From assembly GCA_026014465.1 (NCBI GenBank), contig JAOZID010000004.1, positions 310,001 through 374,000 on the forward strand: a stretch of DNA of 64,000 nucleotides. Reading direction: 5' to 3'. How positions within the stretch are numbered: the stretch's first letter is position 1; the number at the start of each line of letters is the position of its first letter. Positions 24,739-32,031 of the stretch are shown here, piece by piece. A model generated the notes under the pieces. It made no database searches. It worked only from the letters and a program-made list of their open reading frames with translations, and was not told where the DNA came from. The DNA is from Candidatus Bathyarchaeota archaeon (GTDB lineage: Archaea; Thermoproteota; Bathyarchaeia; Bathyarchaeales; Bathycorpusculaceae). A program made the translations under genes and the position numbers.

Positions 24739-25173
24739 CTATAATTTGCCTTTAAGCCACACTTTAACGGTCTCATAACTAAAGATTAAAACAAAAACCA
24801 AGGTGGCAGTCATGAAATAAAAAAATTCATGGCTAATAACAGTCTGCCCGTTAAAAAGGATAAAACCACCTAATAGAATTGCCACGGCAAATATTGCATA
24901 AAAGAGTTGTCTGGGAATTAGAAAGCGCCCGACTTTTACACGGTTATCTAACCTTACTTTATTGACAACCCAATTACCGTTTTCTTGTTTTAGAAGTCCA
25001 GCCCGCTCTAATTTGGACATGTGATATTGAGCTACTGAAGGGCTGCTGAGCTTAAGTGCCCGTTGGACATCTCTTATCCCAAGAGGCTTATTGGACTTAA
25101 GCATAAAGCGGTAGATGTCAAGAGCAGTTCCTTTTAAGACGCTGGTGTTTTCATTTTCGGTTAACCTGCTCAC
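24739..25173 (-). CDS. Membrane-anchored winged-helix regulator
   Basis: 144 residues. Residues about 15-75 form a MarR/ArsR-type winged helix (GIRDVQRALKLSSPSVAQYHMSKL with recognition helix SPSVAQYHMSKLERAG). Two membrane helices follow (FYAIFAVAILLGGFILF and FFYFMTATLVFVLIFSYE). Such archaeal membrane wHTH proteins probably sense envelope signals while bound to DNA. It lies about 180 bases downstream of the first rhodanese/Cys-rich gene on the same strand, a likely regulator of that gene. Confidence 0.75.
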   Translation of the reverse strand: MSRLTENENTSVLKGTALDIYRFMLKSNKPLGIRDVQRALKLSSPSVAQYHMSKLERAGLLKQENGNWVVNKVRLDNRVKVGRFLIPRQLFYAIFAVAILLGGFILFNGQTVISHEFFYFMTATLVFVLIFSYETVKVWLKGKL

Positions 25174-25351
25174 CTCAGCGGTGATTGATAACTGACTGAG
25201 AGCATTTAAAAACTTGTGAATTAAGGGGTCAAACGGTTATCGTAGAACCGTAGTGCTTGAGAAGCTATTGGCATTGCAAAAAGAGGGGGGATGAAGCTAC
25301 TATTTAGCGTCATTATCCTACAGCTTTTACAGTATGCTTTGGTGGAAAACG

Positions 25352-26674
25352 TTAGCAGGATGGGTAGACTAAACAGCAACCCGCGCAATAAGCAACTGGT
25401 AATCCAATACATGCAGCGCATGCGGCACAACTAACAGGGTTAGGTGCAACAAAGCAAGTGAAACAGAAGGCTGCGTAGCAAGGTTCACAAACTAGCCAAT
25501 TAGTAAGACACCAAGAGGCATAACAGCCAGATACGCATGTCCAATAGTCGTCGGTTAGGATTGCTGCGATGTTAAGAATTGTTTTATCATAGTTCGGAAG
25601 TTGGTTTTCTACAAGGGTTGATAGGCCTTCAGCTTCCTGAGCCATAATAGAATAACCTTCCGCAAGTTGCGCCATTGATTGGTCTTCACTCTGTTGGTAG
25701 ATGGTCGCTAGTTCTTGTGCTGTTTCCCCTAAAAGGCTGTATTGTTGGGATAGAGTGGCTGAAGAGTTGAAGGTAACAAGTTCCATGGATATGATTTCAG
25801 ACGGGTTGATTGGCGCATATTTTATGACGGTAAATGAACTGTTGTAGGTTTGGGCATCCAAAGGTGCTAGATTTGTTGCTATGGTAAAGTTATAGTCTTC
25901 ATGCTGGACCATGTAGTTGAGGTTATAGTGCTGCAGGGATGTTTCGTTAGTAGTGATTTCTGTCGAAGTAAATTGAGCGGTTTTATTATAATTGTATTCG
26001 TGTTCGCTGTACGTCCACAGTATCGTATTGGCGATTGTGACTTCAAAGGTTGTTCCGTTAATTTCATACGTAACTAGAGTCAAAGTATAGTTATCTTGCT
26101 CCTCTAAGATTGTGCTCTGGATGTTGATGATTTCGCCCTCTCCTTGACATGGATGCGTTCCATTGCTGCAAGAGGTACAACCGATTTGGCGTAATAGGGG
26201 TTCGACATCTATTTGTGCCGCCTCTCCGGGCAGTTTGTCTACAGTAACGGCATGGAATGTGGTATCGATTGGATATCCGATTGAAACCCATTCTGTGATG
26301 CCGCCAAGCATGTTGTAGACTTTTGTGAATCCGTTTTCTGCAAGAATTTGGCAGGCGGGAGCGCTTCTTGAACCGGCTGCGCAGTAGACGATTACTTTGT
26401 CATTTTGGCTTGCCGATAACTCATCGATTCTGGATTCGAGTTCATGTAAAGGAATCAAGACAGCATCCTTGAGGTGACCTAAATTGTATTCACTTTCATT
26501 CCTGACATCAAGAATCAGGACGTTATGCGCGTGATTAATCATGTAACTTGCCTGTTGAACTGTAATATCTTGGGGGTCTGAGTGGTGACAAGCTATAGCT
26601 GGCTGCACTAGAGCAAAAGTGGATATCAGAATGGCGGTTAGAATTAGGCAAATGGCGGGGTTTTTCTTTTCCAT
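25352..26674 (-). CDS. Exported rhodanese-domain protein with Cys-rich halocin-C8-like C-terminus
   Basis: 441 residues from ATG 26674, chosen because GGAGGTGA lies ideally before it. There is a signal peptide (LILTAILISTFALVQPAIA), then a rhodanese domain at about 35-135 with the active loop YCAAGSRSA. A 200-residue middle part is rich in Thr, Asn and Tyr, with a CTSC pair, and a coiled region (AEGYSIMAQEAEGL) comes before the end. The last 65 residues hold 14 Cys among Ala, Trp and Tyr (CVSGCYASWC, CAACAACIG, CAGCCL). This resembles the Cys-rich, hydrophobic C-terminal peptide that is released from halocin C8 precursors. A paralogue lies at 28423-29805. A role as an archaeocin or a sulfur-handling surface protein is inferred. 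Confidence 0.75.
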   Translation of the reverse strand: MEKKNPAICLILTAILISTFALVQPAIACHHSDPQDITVQQASYMINHAHNVLILDVRNESEYNLGHLKDAVLIPLHELESRIDELSASQNDKVIVYCAAGSRSAPACQILAENGFTKVYNMLGGITEWVSIGYPIDTTFHAVTVDKLPGEAAQIDVEPLLRQIGCTSCSNGTHPCQGEGEIINIQSTILEEQDNYTLTLVTYEINGTTFEVTIANTILWTYSEHEYNYNKTAQFTSTEITTNETSLQHYNLNYMVQHEDYNFTIATNLAPLDAQTYNSSFTVIKYAPINPSEIISMELVTFNSSATLSQQYSLLGETAQELATIYQQSEDQSMAQLAEGYSIMAQEAEGLSTLVENQLPNYDKTILNIAAILTDDYWTCVSGCYASWCLTNWLVCEPCYAAFCFTCFVAPNPVSCAACAACIGLPVAYCAGCCLVYPSC

Positions 26675-26703
26675 ACATTCACCTCCAAGCAAGTTATGTC
26701 TTA

Positions 26704-26761
26704 CTAAGTAAGAGATAGTTAATTCTACGCTTTAGGACAAATAACGACAAAATTTCTTGTC
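26704..26761. promoter_or_regulatory. Upstream element shared with the second rhodanese gene
   Basis: The block TAGTTAATTCTACG with flanking TTTAGGAC is repeated almost base for base before the paralogous gene (29835-29870). It is followed by an inverted repeat, GACAAAATTTCTTGTC at 26746-26761. A TTTAAA box (about 26767-26773) adjoins. On the minus strand the order is TATA, palindrome, conserved block, ribosome site. The palindrome would sit near the transcription start, as a repressor site. Confidence 0.6.
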
Positions 26762-26833
26762 GAAAGCGTTTAAAAAGAGTACAACTTAAAAATAATAGAA
26801 TATTTGCCGACTTATTGTTGAAATGTGAGCTAA

Positions 26834-27076
26834 ATGTCTGAAAGAGAAAAAGCGGTCAAACTCAAAGTAATTTCTGTTTTGCTTGGTGTACTTGGAGTGT
26901 TTGCTGGTGGATATGCGGCAGGACGCTCATATGTCTTTTTCGTGGAGAACGGCGTGACTTCTTATTACTCTACGGTTTACGCTGTCATTTTGTGGTTTTT
27001 TGTCATTGGAGCTTTTTGGCTTGCCGCTTTTAAGTTGAAAAGAATTCAGCACTATATCACTAAGGAACCTGCTTGA
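26834..27076 (+). CDS. Small two-helix membrane protein
   Basis: 80 residues with two predicted membrane helices (VISVLLGVLGVFAGGYAAG and VYAVILWFFVIGAFWLAAF) and a basic C-terminus ending HYITKEPA. It is transcribed away from the rhodanese/Cys-rich gene and is followed after 4 bases by a larger membrane gene, so it opens a three-gene operon. A role in immunity or export of the Cys-rich product is conceivable but unsupported. Confidence 0.6.
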   Translation: MSEREKAVKLKVISVLLGVLGVFAGGYAAGRSYVFFVENGVTSYYSTVYAVILWFFVIGAFWLAAFKLKRIQHYITKEPA

Positions 27077-27080
27077 GTAT

Positions 27081-27569
27081 ATGAACAAAGAAAAGAGCTT
27101 AAAGAATCGTATTCTCGGCTGGATTCCTAAAGACTCCATTAGACTTAGTGCTCAAACTAGCCGAACCGTAAGTGTATTTTTGATAGTGCTTATGGCAGCG
27201 TTAATTGTCCCAATTTTTTATCTGGTAATACACGCCACTAATTACCTTGGCATTTTTTGGCCTATTACCTATCTTGTTATAGTTTTGGTTTTACGTTATA
27301 TCCTCCACAAAACAGGGATTGATAAAACTCTCTCCGCATCTTCTCAAAGTGGCGTATTTGGTAAGGTACGAAGAGTACAAATTGTTGTTGGTTCTGGGCT
27401 ACTTGTCGCCTTCGGAACTGTCTTTGCTGCAAGGTTAATCATAGGTCCGTTGTCACTTTACTTTCTCATACCATTCATCCTTCTAGCTATCGTTGGAGCT
27501 CTCATCGGCGATAGCATCTGGAAGGCTTTTCAAAAGCGCAGTTTAAAGGATGACTCAAAATGGCCCTGA
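27081..27569 (+). CDS. Membrane protein with N-terminal GWIPKD motif
   Basis: 162 residues. After a basic N-terminus comes RILGWIPKD (about residues 9-17), then four predicted membrane helices in two pairs. The last pair (IVVGSGLLVAFGTVFAAR, LYFLIPFILLAIVGALIGD) resembles the corresponding part of the protein at 62625-63101 (LYLILLFAIGSIIGD), so the two are probably homologous. It overlaps the next gene by 10 bases. No catalytic residue is evident. The motif is shared by at least five other membrane proteins in the window. Confidence 0.7.
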   Translation: MNKEKSLKNRILGWIPKDSIRLSAQTSRTVSVFLIVLMAALIVPIFYLVIHATNYLGIFWPITYLVIVLVLRYILHKTGIDKTLSASSQSGVFGKVRRVQIVVGSGLLVAFGTVFAARLIIGPLSLYFLIPFILLAIVGALIGDSIWKAFQKRSLKDDSKWP

Positions 27570-28081
27570 AGAAAGGTATAGAGAACCGTGTCAGAGGTTG
27601 GATTCCCAAGGAACCAAACATGCCAAGCCGCCCCGCAACTATCAGCCCTGAAAATAAACCTAACCACAGAAATAGACTTCCAAAGGGTGAAGTTAGAAGG
27701 ATGCTGGTGTGGACGGTGATGGTTTTTGGTTTTGTGTTTGCATCCATTGGGTATCTTCACGGAGGCAACGCCTTAGGTGCGCTCTTTCTTTGGTTTGCAT
27801 GCGTAGTCGGGGTCTCTTTGGTACTGGATGCGTCGGTGCAGTTTGGCAAAGAGTTTAACCCCAAGCTTGTGATGGGGATACTGCTTATGGTCATCAATTT
27901 AGGCGGCGCGCTGGCCGGTCTATATGTCTTTTCTTTGCCTTCAAACTTCTTTGCACGAGCCTTTTCGGTTGTGATGATGGCGGTGGCTCAGGTGCCGATG
28001 TTGATTGCAGTGATAGCCTATGTTTGGGGCAAAAAAGAACTCTCCAAAAAACTTCTCGACTGGTACTCTGGACGGCGGTAA
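27560..28081 (+). CDS. Membrane protein with N-terminal RGWIPKEP motif
   Basis: 173 residues. The N-terminus reads ENRVRGWIPKEP at about residues 7-18, followed by a Pro/Asn-rich linker and four membrane helices (MLVWTVMVFGFVFASIGYL, LGALFLWFACVVGVSLVL, LVMGILLMVINLGGALAGL, VVMMAVAQVPMLIAVIAYV). The tail is short and charged. It starts inside the preceding gene and ends the operon. The function is unknown, with the same motif and general build as the operon at 61.4-63.1 kb. Confidence 0.7.
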   Translation: MALKKGIENRVRGWIPKEPNMPSRPATISPENKPNHRNRLPKGEVRRMLVWTVMVFGFVFASIGYLHGGNALGALFLWFACVVGVSLVLDASVQFGKEFNPKLVMGILLMVINLGGALAGLYVFSLPSNFFARAFSVVMMAVAQVPMLIAVIAYVWGKKELSKKLLDWYSGRR

Positions 28082-28166
28082 TTAAGTAATTTAAAGATAG
28101 AACAGCATCGAGTGATATGTCAAAAATATCGAATATTCGAGAAAAAAGAAAGAGATTTTAGACTTG

Positions 28167-28367
28167 TTAAGGTGGACATGGCTTGCTAGAAGTGGAATAT
28201 CGCTTACTTATGAACAACCATCCTATTAGAAAGCCTAATCCTCCCGCAAGAGAAAGAGCAATAGAGGCAGAAGCAGTTGAACCACCTATAAGGTACAGTA
28301 TCAGACTTATGATAACGAAACTTGAAAAGCCTAATGACCCAATTAATACACGCATTTTTGTATTCAT
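28167..28367 (-). CDS. Small membrane protein downstream of the second rhodanese gene
   Basis: 66 residues, two hydrophobic helices (VLIGSLGFSSFVIISLILYL and ALSLAGGLGFLIGWLFI) and a basic tail ending KPCPP. GAAGGTGA precedes the ATG at good distance, which supports real translation. It follows the paralogous Cys-rich gene by about 55 bases on the same strand. Small hydrophobic proteins beside bacteriocins are often immunity proteins; that is a guess here. Confidence 0.6.
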   Translation of the reverse strand: MNTKMRVLIGSLGFSSFVIISLILYLIGGSTASASIALSLAGGLGFLIGWLFISKRYSTSSKPCPP

Positions 28368-28422
28368 CTAGTTCACCTTCTTTTGTCTTAATACAAATAA
28401 AAAAAGAGGGGGTTAATATTTT

Positions 28423-29805
28423 TTAGATTTGACAACATAGCCAATCGCATCCTGGACTGCAACCATATATGCCTATTACATAGCATAAGCCAGCACATGC
28501 ACCACCGCAACCAATTGCACAAGCAGCGCACATCCAACAAGCCCATATAGTAACGCATCCAGCGCAAGGAGCAGCACAAGCGGCAGCACAGATAACCACA
28601 CAACCTGCCCCACAACCGATGGCGCATACAAATGGGCATATCAGAAGACAAAGCCAGTCGCCACATGCATCTCTTAATGTTGCCGAACTTTCTATGATTT
28701 CTTTGTCATATTCGGGTAATTGGTTCTTTACCAGTTTAGAGAGGTCCTTTGTAGCAGCCTGCATTATGCTATAACTACTGGCTAACTGTGTTAGGTTTTC
28801 TTCTTGGCTTTTGCTATAGAGTTTAGCCATTTGCTTTTCAACTTTACTTAACGTCGAATAATGTTCCGACAAAGTAACTGTCGAATTAAACTCTACATAC
28901 TCATAGGAACTAAGCCCTGTGTCAGTAGTTGGGGTATATGTAACAGATGTAGAGCAGCTTTGGTAAATCTCTGCATCAAGAGGGTTGACTCTTGACGAAA
29001 TAGTCAAGTTGTAATCTTCAGTAAAAACATTGTATTGCATTCTATAATATTCAAGTGAGGAATTCTCTGAGGTTACCTGTGTGAGAACATACCAGCCTGT
29101 TGTATTGGAGTTGGCTGTTGTTTCAGCGTAGTTCCAAAGTAGTGTCTCAGCAATAGTCACTTGAGTAGTTGTTCCGTTGATATCATACGTCGCAAGAACT
29201 TCTACATAAGTGTCATTTTGTTGCAATATCGTATAATCGGGATTTGTTGGTTCGAGCGATCCAGTACTGTTTGAACATGTTTGGTTTTGACAAGATGTGC
29301 AATTTGTCTGTGCCTGGTAGAGCAACAGTGGTTCTATTTCCATCGAAGGCTTGCCATTACCTGTAGCGTCAACTGTTACATGATGATAGCTTGTTGCAAT
29401 CGAGTAATCTGCGTCCATCCATGCGGTTATACCCCCTACCATGTTGTATACCTTAGTAAAACCGTGGTCGGCAAGGATTTGACTAGCAGGTGCACTTCTT
29501 GAACCGGCAGCACAGTAAACGATTATCTTGTTATTTTGATCTGCTGCCAATTCACCGATTCTATTCTCGAGTTCATGTAAGGGTATCAAAACAGCATTGT
29601 TAAGGTGACCTAAGTTGTATTCGCTTTCATTCCTAACATCTAAAATCAGGATGTTTGGGGTATGCTTTATCAGATGTTTTGCTTGTTGAACTGTAATATC
29701 CTGAGGATTTGATTGAGGACAGGCTATAGCGGGTTGTACTAGAACAAAAGTGGATAGCAGTATAGCGGTGAGAATAAGGCAAATAACCGGTTTTTTCCTT
29801 TCCAT
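28423..29805 (-). CDS. Second exported rhodanese protein with Cys-rich halocin-C8-like C-terminus
   Basis: 460 residues, paralogue of 25352-26674 over the whole length. Same signal peptide type (LILTAILLSTFVLVQPAIA), same rhodanese loop YCAAGSRSA, a middle part with CTSCQNQTC, and a longer Cys-rich end of about 85 residues with 20 Cys (CGDWLCLLICPFVC, CAAACAAPCAGC, CSPGCDWLCC). GGAGGTGA precedes ATG 29805. The N-terminal 150 residues are far more alike between the two copies than the Cys-rich ends, as expected when the C-terminal part is the diversifying product. No paralogous transporter gene is seen nearby. Confidence 0.75.
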   Translation of the reverse strand: MERKKPVICLILTAILLSTFVLVQPAIACPQSNPQDITVQQAKHLIKHTPNILILDVRNESEYNLGHLNNAVLIPLHELENRIGELAADQNNKIIVYCAAGSRSAPASQILADHGFTKVYNMVGGITAWMDADYSIATSYHHVTVDATGNGKPSMEIEPLLLYQAQTNCTSCQNQTCSNSTGSLEPTNPDYTILQQNDTYVEVLATYDINGTTTQVTIAETLLWNYAETTANSNTTGWYVLTQVTSENSSLEYYRMQYNVFTEDYNLTISSRVNPLDAEIYQSCSTSVTYTPTTDTGLSSYEYVEFNSTVTLSEHYSTLSKVEKQMAKLYSKSQEENLTQLASSYSIMQAATKDLSKLVKNQLPEYDKEIIESSATLRDACGDWLCLLICPFVCAIGCGAGCVVICAAACAAPCAGCVTIWACWMCAACAIGCGGACAGLCYVIGIYGCSPGCDWLCCQI

Positions 29806-29834
29806 TTTTTCACCTCCATAATCAAGTCATTTCT

Positions 29835-29908
29835 TACTAGGCAAGAGGTAGTTAATTCTACGTTTTAGGACGATTTGGGACAAAAATTTTTGTCGAAAGT
29901 CTTTAAAT
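29835..29908. promoter_or_regulatory. Second copy of the shared upstream element with a perfect 16-base palindrome
   Basis: The block TAGTTAATTCTACG plus TTTTAGGAC repeats that at 26704-26740. GACAAAAATTTTTGTC (29879-29894) is a perfect palindrome. CTTTAAAT (about 29901-29908) can serve as TATA box for the plus-strand wHTH gene, whose ATG at 29934 then falls close to the expected start of transcription (leaderless), and its complement for the minus-strand rhodanese gene. One operator could thus control both directions. Confidence 0.6.
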
Positions 29909-29933
29909 CGATTAATTGTCAATAAAAACTGTT

Positions 29934-30638
29934 ATGACATCAGGTGTTGAGTTCCTTTACAAGATTCTTAAGGACGAAACACGGCGAAAAATAGTGCTTC
30001 TTATAAACGAGAAACAGGCTCTGAGTCATACCGAACTCATAAATCAACTGGGTTTTCTAACCACTGGACGACTCAACTACCACCTTAAACAACTAAACGA
30101 TTTATTAACCAAAGATGCAGAGGGCAGATATACCTTAACAGAGAAAGGTAAACTCGCCACCCGCCTGCTAATAGAGTTTCCCGACCAAAACCGCCATCAG
30201 ATGGGGCTAAAACCGAAATGGTGGAAAAAATTCTGGATCGCAATAGGCACTTCGGCCATATTACTTACAAGCATTAATTTGATTGTATATGTCCTTGGCT
30301 ATGTAAGTCTCACTTTGTTGCTGCAAAGTTTTTTGGTTTTCTTTGCATTGATAGGCACGCTCTATATGGTGGAGCACATCACCGTTGAGGTTCTTTCGGA
30401 AAAAAACCGCTCCAGACTATTGCATATTAGTAACTTCTCTAGAGGCATCGTGGTGGGTTTTCTTCTATGGCTCGCCTTATCCTTTATAGTGGTTTATAGC
30501 GGGTTTAGCCAGTTGATTTACGATGTGCTGGGGCGAGAATTAGAAATCTGCATAACTCTCTCAAGTCTCGTATTGTGTCTGGTTATCGGCACTTTTGTTG
30601 GGAAGTGGCTGGCAAGCAGGTTCTATCAAACATTCTAG
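29934..30638 (+). CDS. Winged-helix regulator with four membrane helices
   Basis: 234 residues from ATG 29934. Residues about 10-85 are an ArsR/DUF7347-type winged helix (ALSHTELINQLGF and the recognition segment TGRLNYHLKQLNDLL). Four membrane helices follow (IAIGTSAILLTSINLIVYVL, LLLQSFLVFFALIGTLYMV, VVGFLLWLALSFIVVYSGF, ITLSSLVLCLVIGTFVGKWL). I prefer ATG 29934 to TTG 29916 because of the TATA spacing (leaderless). It is divergent from the second rhodanese/Cys-rich gene and shares its operator region, so it most likely regulates it. Confidence 0.75.
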   Translation: MTSGVEFLYKILKDETRRKIVLLINEKQALSHTELINQLGFLTTGRLNYHLKQLNDLLTKDAEGRYTLTEKGKLATRLLIEFPDQNRHQMGLKPKWWKKFWIAIGTSAILLTSINLIVYVLGYVSLTLLLQSFLVFFALIGTLYMVEHITVEVLSEKNRSRLLHISNFSRGIVVGFLLWLALSFIVVYSGFSQLIYDVLGRELEICITLSSLVLCLVIGTFVGKWLASRFYQTF

Positions 30639-30791
30639 CTTTCTAACCGCTACATGAAGCGGAAAAAGGTCATTTCACGCTATCCAATTTACGCCTCATT
30701 TTCCTTTACATGAAAGGAGCAGGCGTGCCTCTGCATGGTACGCCAAAGCACCCAGCTTTTGCTCTTCTTCCCGTCGGGGGAGTAGACATCT

Positions 30792-31184
30792 GTGACTCGG
30801 AAGAGATGCAAGGGCACAGAACTGAAAGTGTTTAGTGGCCGAGAGGCTGCCCTAAACTTTGTAATCTTTCTGGTTCTCTACCCAGAGGGCAAACTTTTGG
30901 CAAGTTATGACATATTCAGAGAGGTTAGAGCGGTCAAAGGCTTCAGATGCAAAGGAAGACAAAACATTGACCGGCGACTGAAGGCTCTTTTCAAGCAGCG
31001 CTGGCTAGAAGTAGGCGGCACAAGAACTATACGTGCACATTTTTCTGATTCACCGCTCTATGGGTTGAGTGTCAGGGGAAGGGCTGCTTTTGAGTTAAGA
31101 AAAAAGAACCTGAATATCTTTCTTCAAATAGCCCCCGAAGACCAGCTCCAAAAGCTAATAGATGCACTAAAGATGTATCCGTAA
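30792..31184 (+). CDS. Winged-helix protein, PadR-like
   Basis: 130 residues with a GTG start. The middle has a winged-helix pattern (ASYDIFREVRAVKGFRCKGR, NIDRRLKALFKQRWLEVGG, then a beta wing and SPLYGLSVRGRAAFEL). The C-terminal helix fits PadR-type dimerisation. A 21-base perfect palindrome lies 26 bases after its stop. The target is unknown. About 150 bases before it hold no obvious gene. Confidence 0.55.
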   Translation: MTRKRCKGTELKVFSGREAALNFVIFLVLYPEGKLLASYDIFREVRAVKGFRCKGRQNIDRRLKALFKQRWLEVGGTRTIRAHFSDSPLYGLSVRGRAAFELRKKNLNIFLQIAPEDQLQKLIDALKMYP

Positions 31185-31209
31185 CAGAATAGTCTCGTTA
31201 CTGTCCCCT

Positions 31210-31230
31210 ACAACGAGATGATCTCGTTGT
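31210..31230. repeat. Perfect 10-1-10 palindrome
   Basis: Arms ACAACGAGAT and ATCTCGTTGT flank a single G. A further half-site TCTCGTTAC lies at about 31192-31200. It lies between the PadR-like gene and the next small gene. Without a T-run it is not an obvious terminator; an operator of the neighbouring wHTH protein or an integrase arm site fits better. Confidence 0.6.
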
Positions 31231-31283
31231 GTCGATGGATAGTTTTTACGTTCAGCCTGAGAGTTGGTCAAGGTGAAAAAGGC

Positions 31284-31544
31284 TTGGTTAAACCCCAAAA
31301 AGTAACCGTGCAAGAAATCATCGCTGACATCGGCGCCATTCTAAACAAAATCAACCTTGTACTAAACGACCATGAGCAGAGACTGCAACTTATCGAAGAG
31401 TTGGACCTGAAATCTGAGCTTGAACTACTAAAAAACCGAATTCTAACGATTTCTGACCAGCAGAAGCAGGCAAAGGCTTTGCAGGCATTCAAGAATCTGT
31501 GCGATACACTTGGAATCTCGGATTTAGACGTTGTCAAATCATAG
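31284..31544 (+). CDS. Small coiled-coil protein upstream of the integrase
   Basis: 86 residues from TTG 31284, which has AAGGTGA at the right distance (31269-31275); upstream starts lack one. The sequence is a long amphipathic helix (EIIADIGAILNKINLVLNDH, ELDLKSELELLKNRILT) followed by a short second helix. No known domain. It ends just before the next gene, whose upstream frame overlaps it, so it looks like part of the integrase operon. Confidence 0.55.
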   Translation: MVKPQKVTVQEIIADIGAILNKINLVLNDHEQRLQLIEELDLKSELELLKNRILTISDQQKQAKALQAFKNLCDTLGISDLDVVKS

Positions 31545-31563
31545 GTTTGCTGGGTGGGAGGGA

Positions 31564-32031
31564 ATGGCTGTACTTACATCAAACGTGATACAACCCCCAG
31601 GCAGCATTGGAGGCACAAACTGTAAGTCATCCCTGAAAGGGGATGCAGGCACCAGCCCCCCAAACCCACCTCAGCAACTAATTTTTGTACGCTACCTAGA
31701 CCATGTCCTCTACAACCGCAATTTCGCTGTTGTGATGAAACCGCAGAAAAGAGAAGCCGTCGGCTGGTTAGTCTACGATTGCGAGTTGTACCTTATTTTA
31801 TCTTGGGATAGAGATGCTGAACCGCCTACACTTCATGGCGGCGACCCTAAAGCTTCTGGTTTAGTGCTTCTGAAAAGCGACATTTTAGACTTGCAGCGGC
31901 TTAAAGTCCATCCGAAGCCTCTACCAAAAAATCTAGGATTGAATTTAAAAAGCAAACAAGACAAAGAAGAAAGCGAGTTCGCGCTTCAGCCAAAGAAGCG
32001 AAAAACTCAACGAGAAGCGATGGCAACATGA
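31564..32031 (+). CDS. Hypothetical protein overlapping the integrase start
   Basis: 155 residues from ATG 31564, preceded by GGTGGGAGGGA. Beta-rich middle (QQLIFVRYLDHVLYNRNFAV, AVGWLVYDCELYLILSWDRD) and a highly basic tail ending RKTQREAMAT. The middle could be a small nucleic-acid-binding barrel. It overlaps the integrase by four bases (ATGA), so the two proteins are translationally coupled and may act together in recombination; an excision factor is one guess. Confidence 0.55.
   Translation: MAVLTSNVIQPPGSIGGTNCKSSLKGDAGTSPPNPPQQLIFVRYLDHVLYNRNFAVVMKPQKREAVGWLVYDCELYLILSWDRDAEPPTLHGGDPKASGLVLLKSDILDLQRLKVHPKPLPKNLGLNLKSKQDKEESEFALQPKKRKTQREAMAT

Noticed and set aside
28183-28371. 62-residue plus-strand frame
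   Set aside because: Antisense to a small membrane protein that has a proper ribosome site; this frame has none.
28388-28666. Cys/Trp-rich minus-strand frame of 92 residues
   Set aside because: It is the Cys-rich end of the second rhodanese protein read in a shifted frame.
25352-29805. Cys-rich C-termini as metallothionein or iron-sulfur proteins
   Set aside because: The segments are exported and very hydrophobic (Ala, Trp, Leu between Cys) rather than Lys/Asp-rich, and lack regular ferredoxin spacing.
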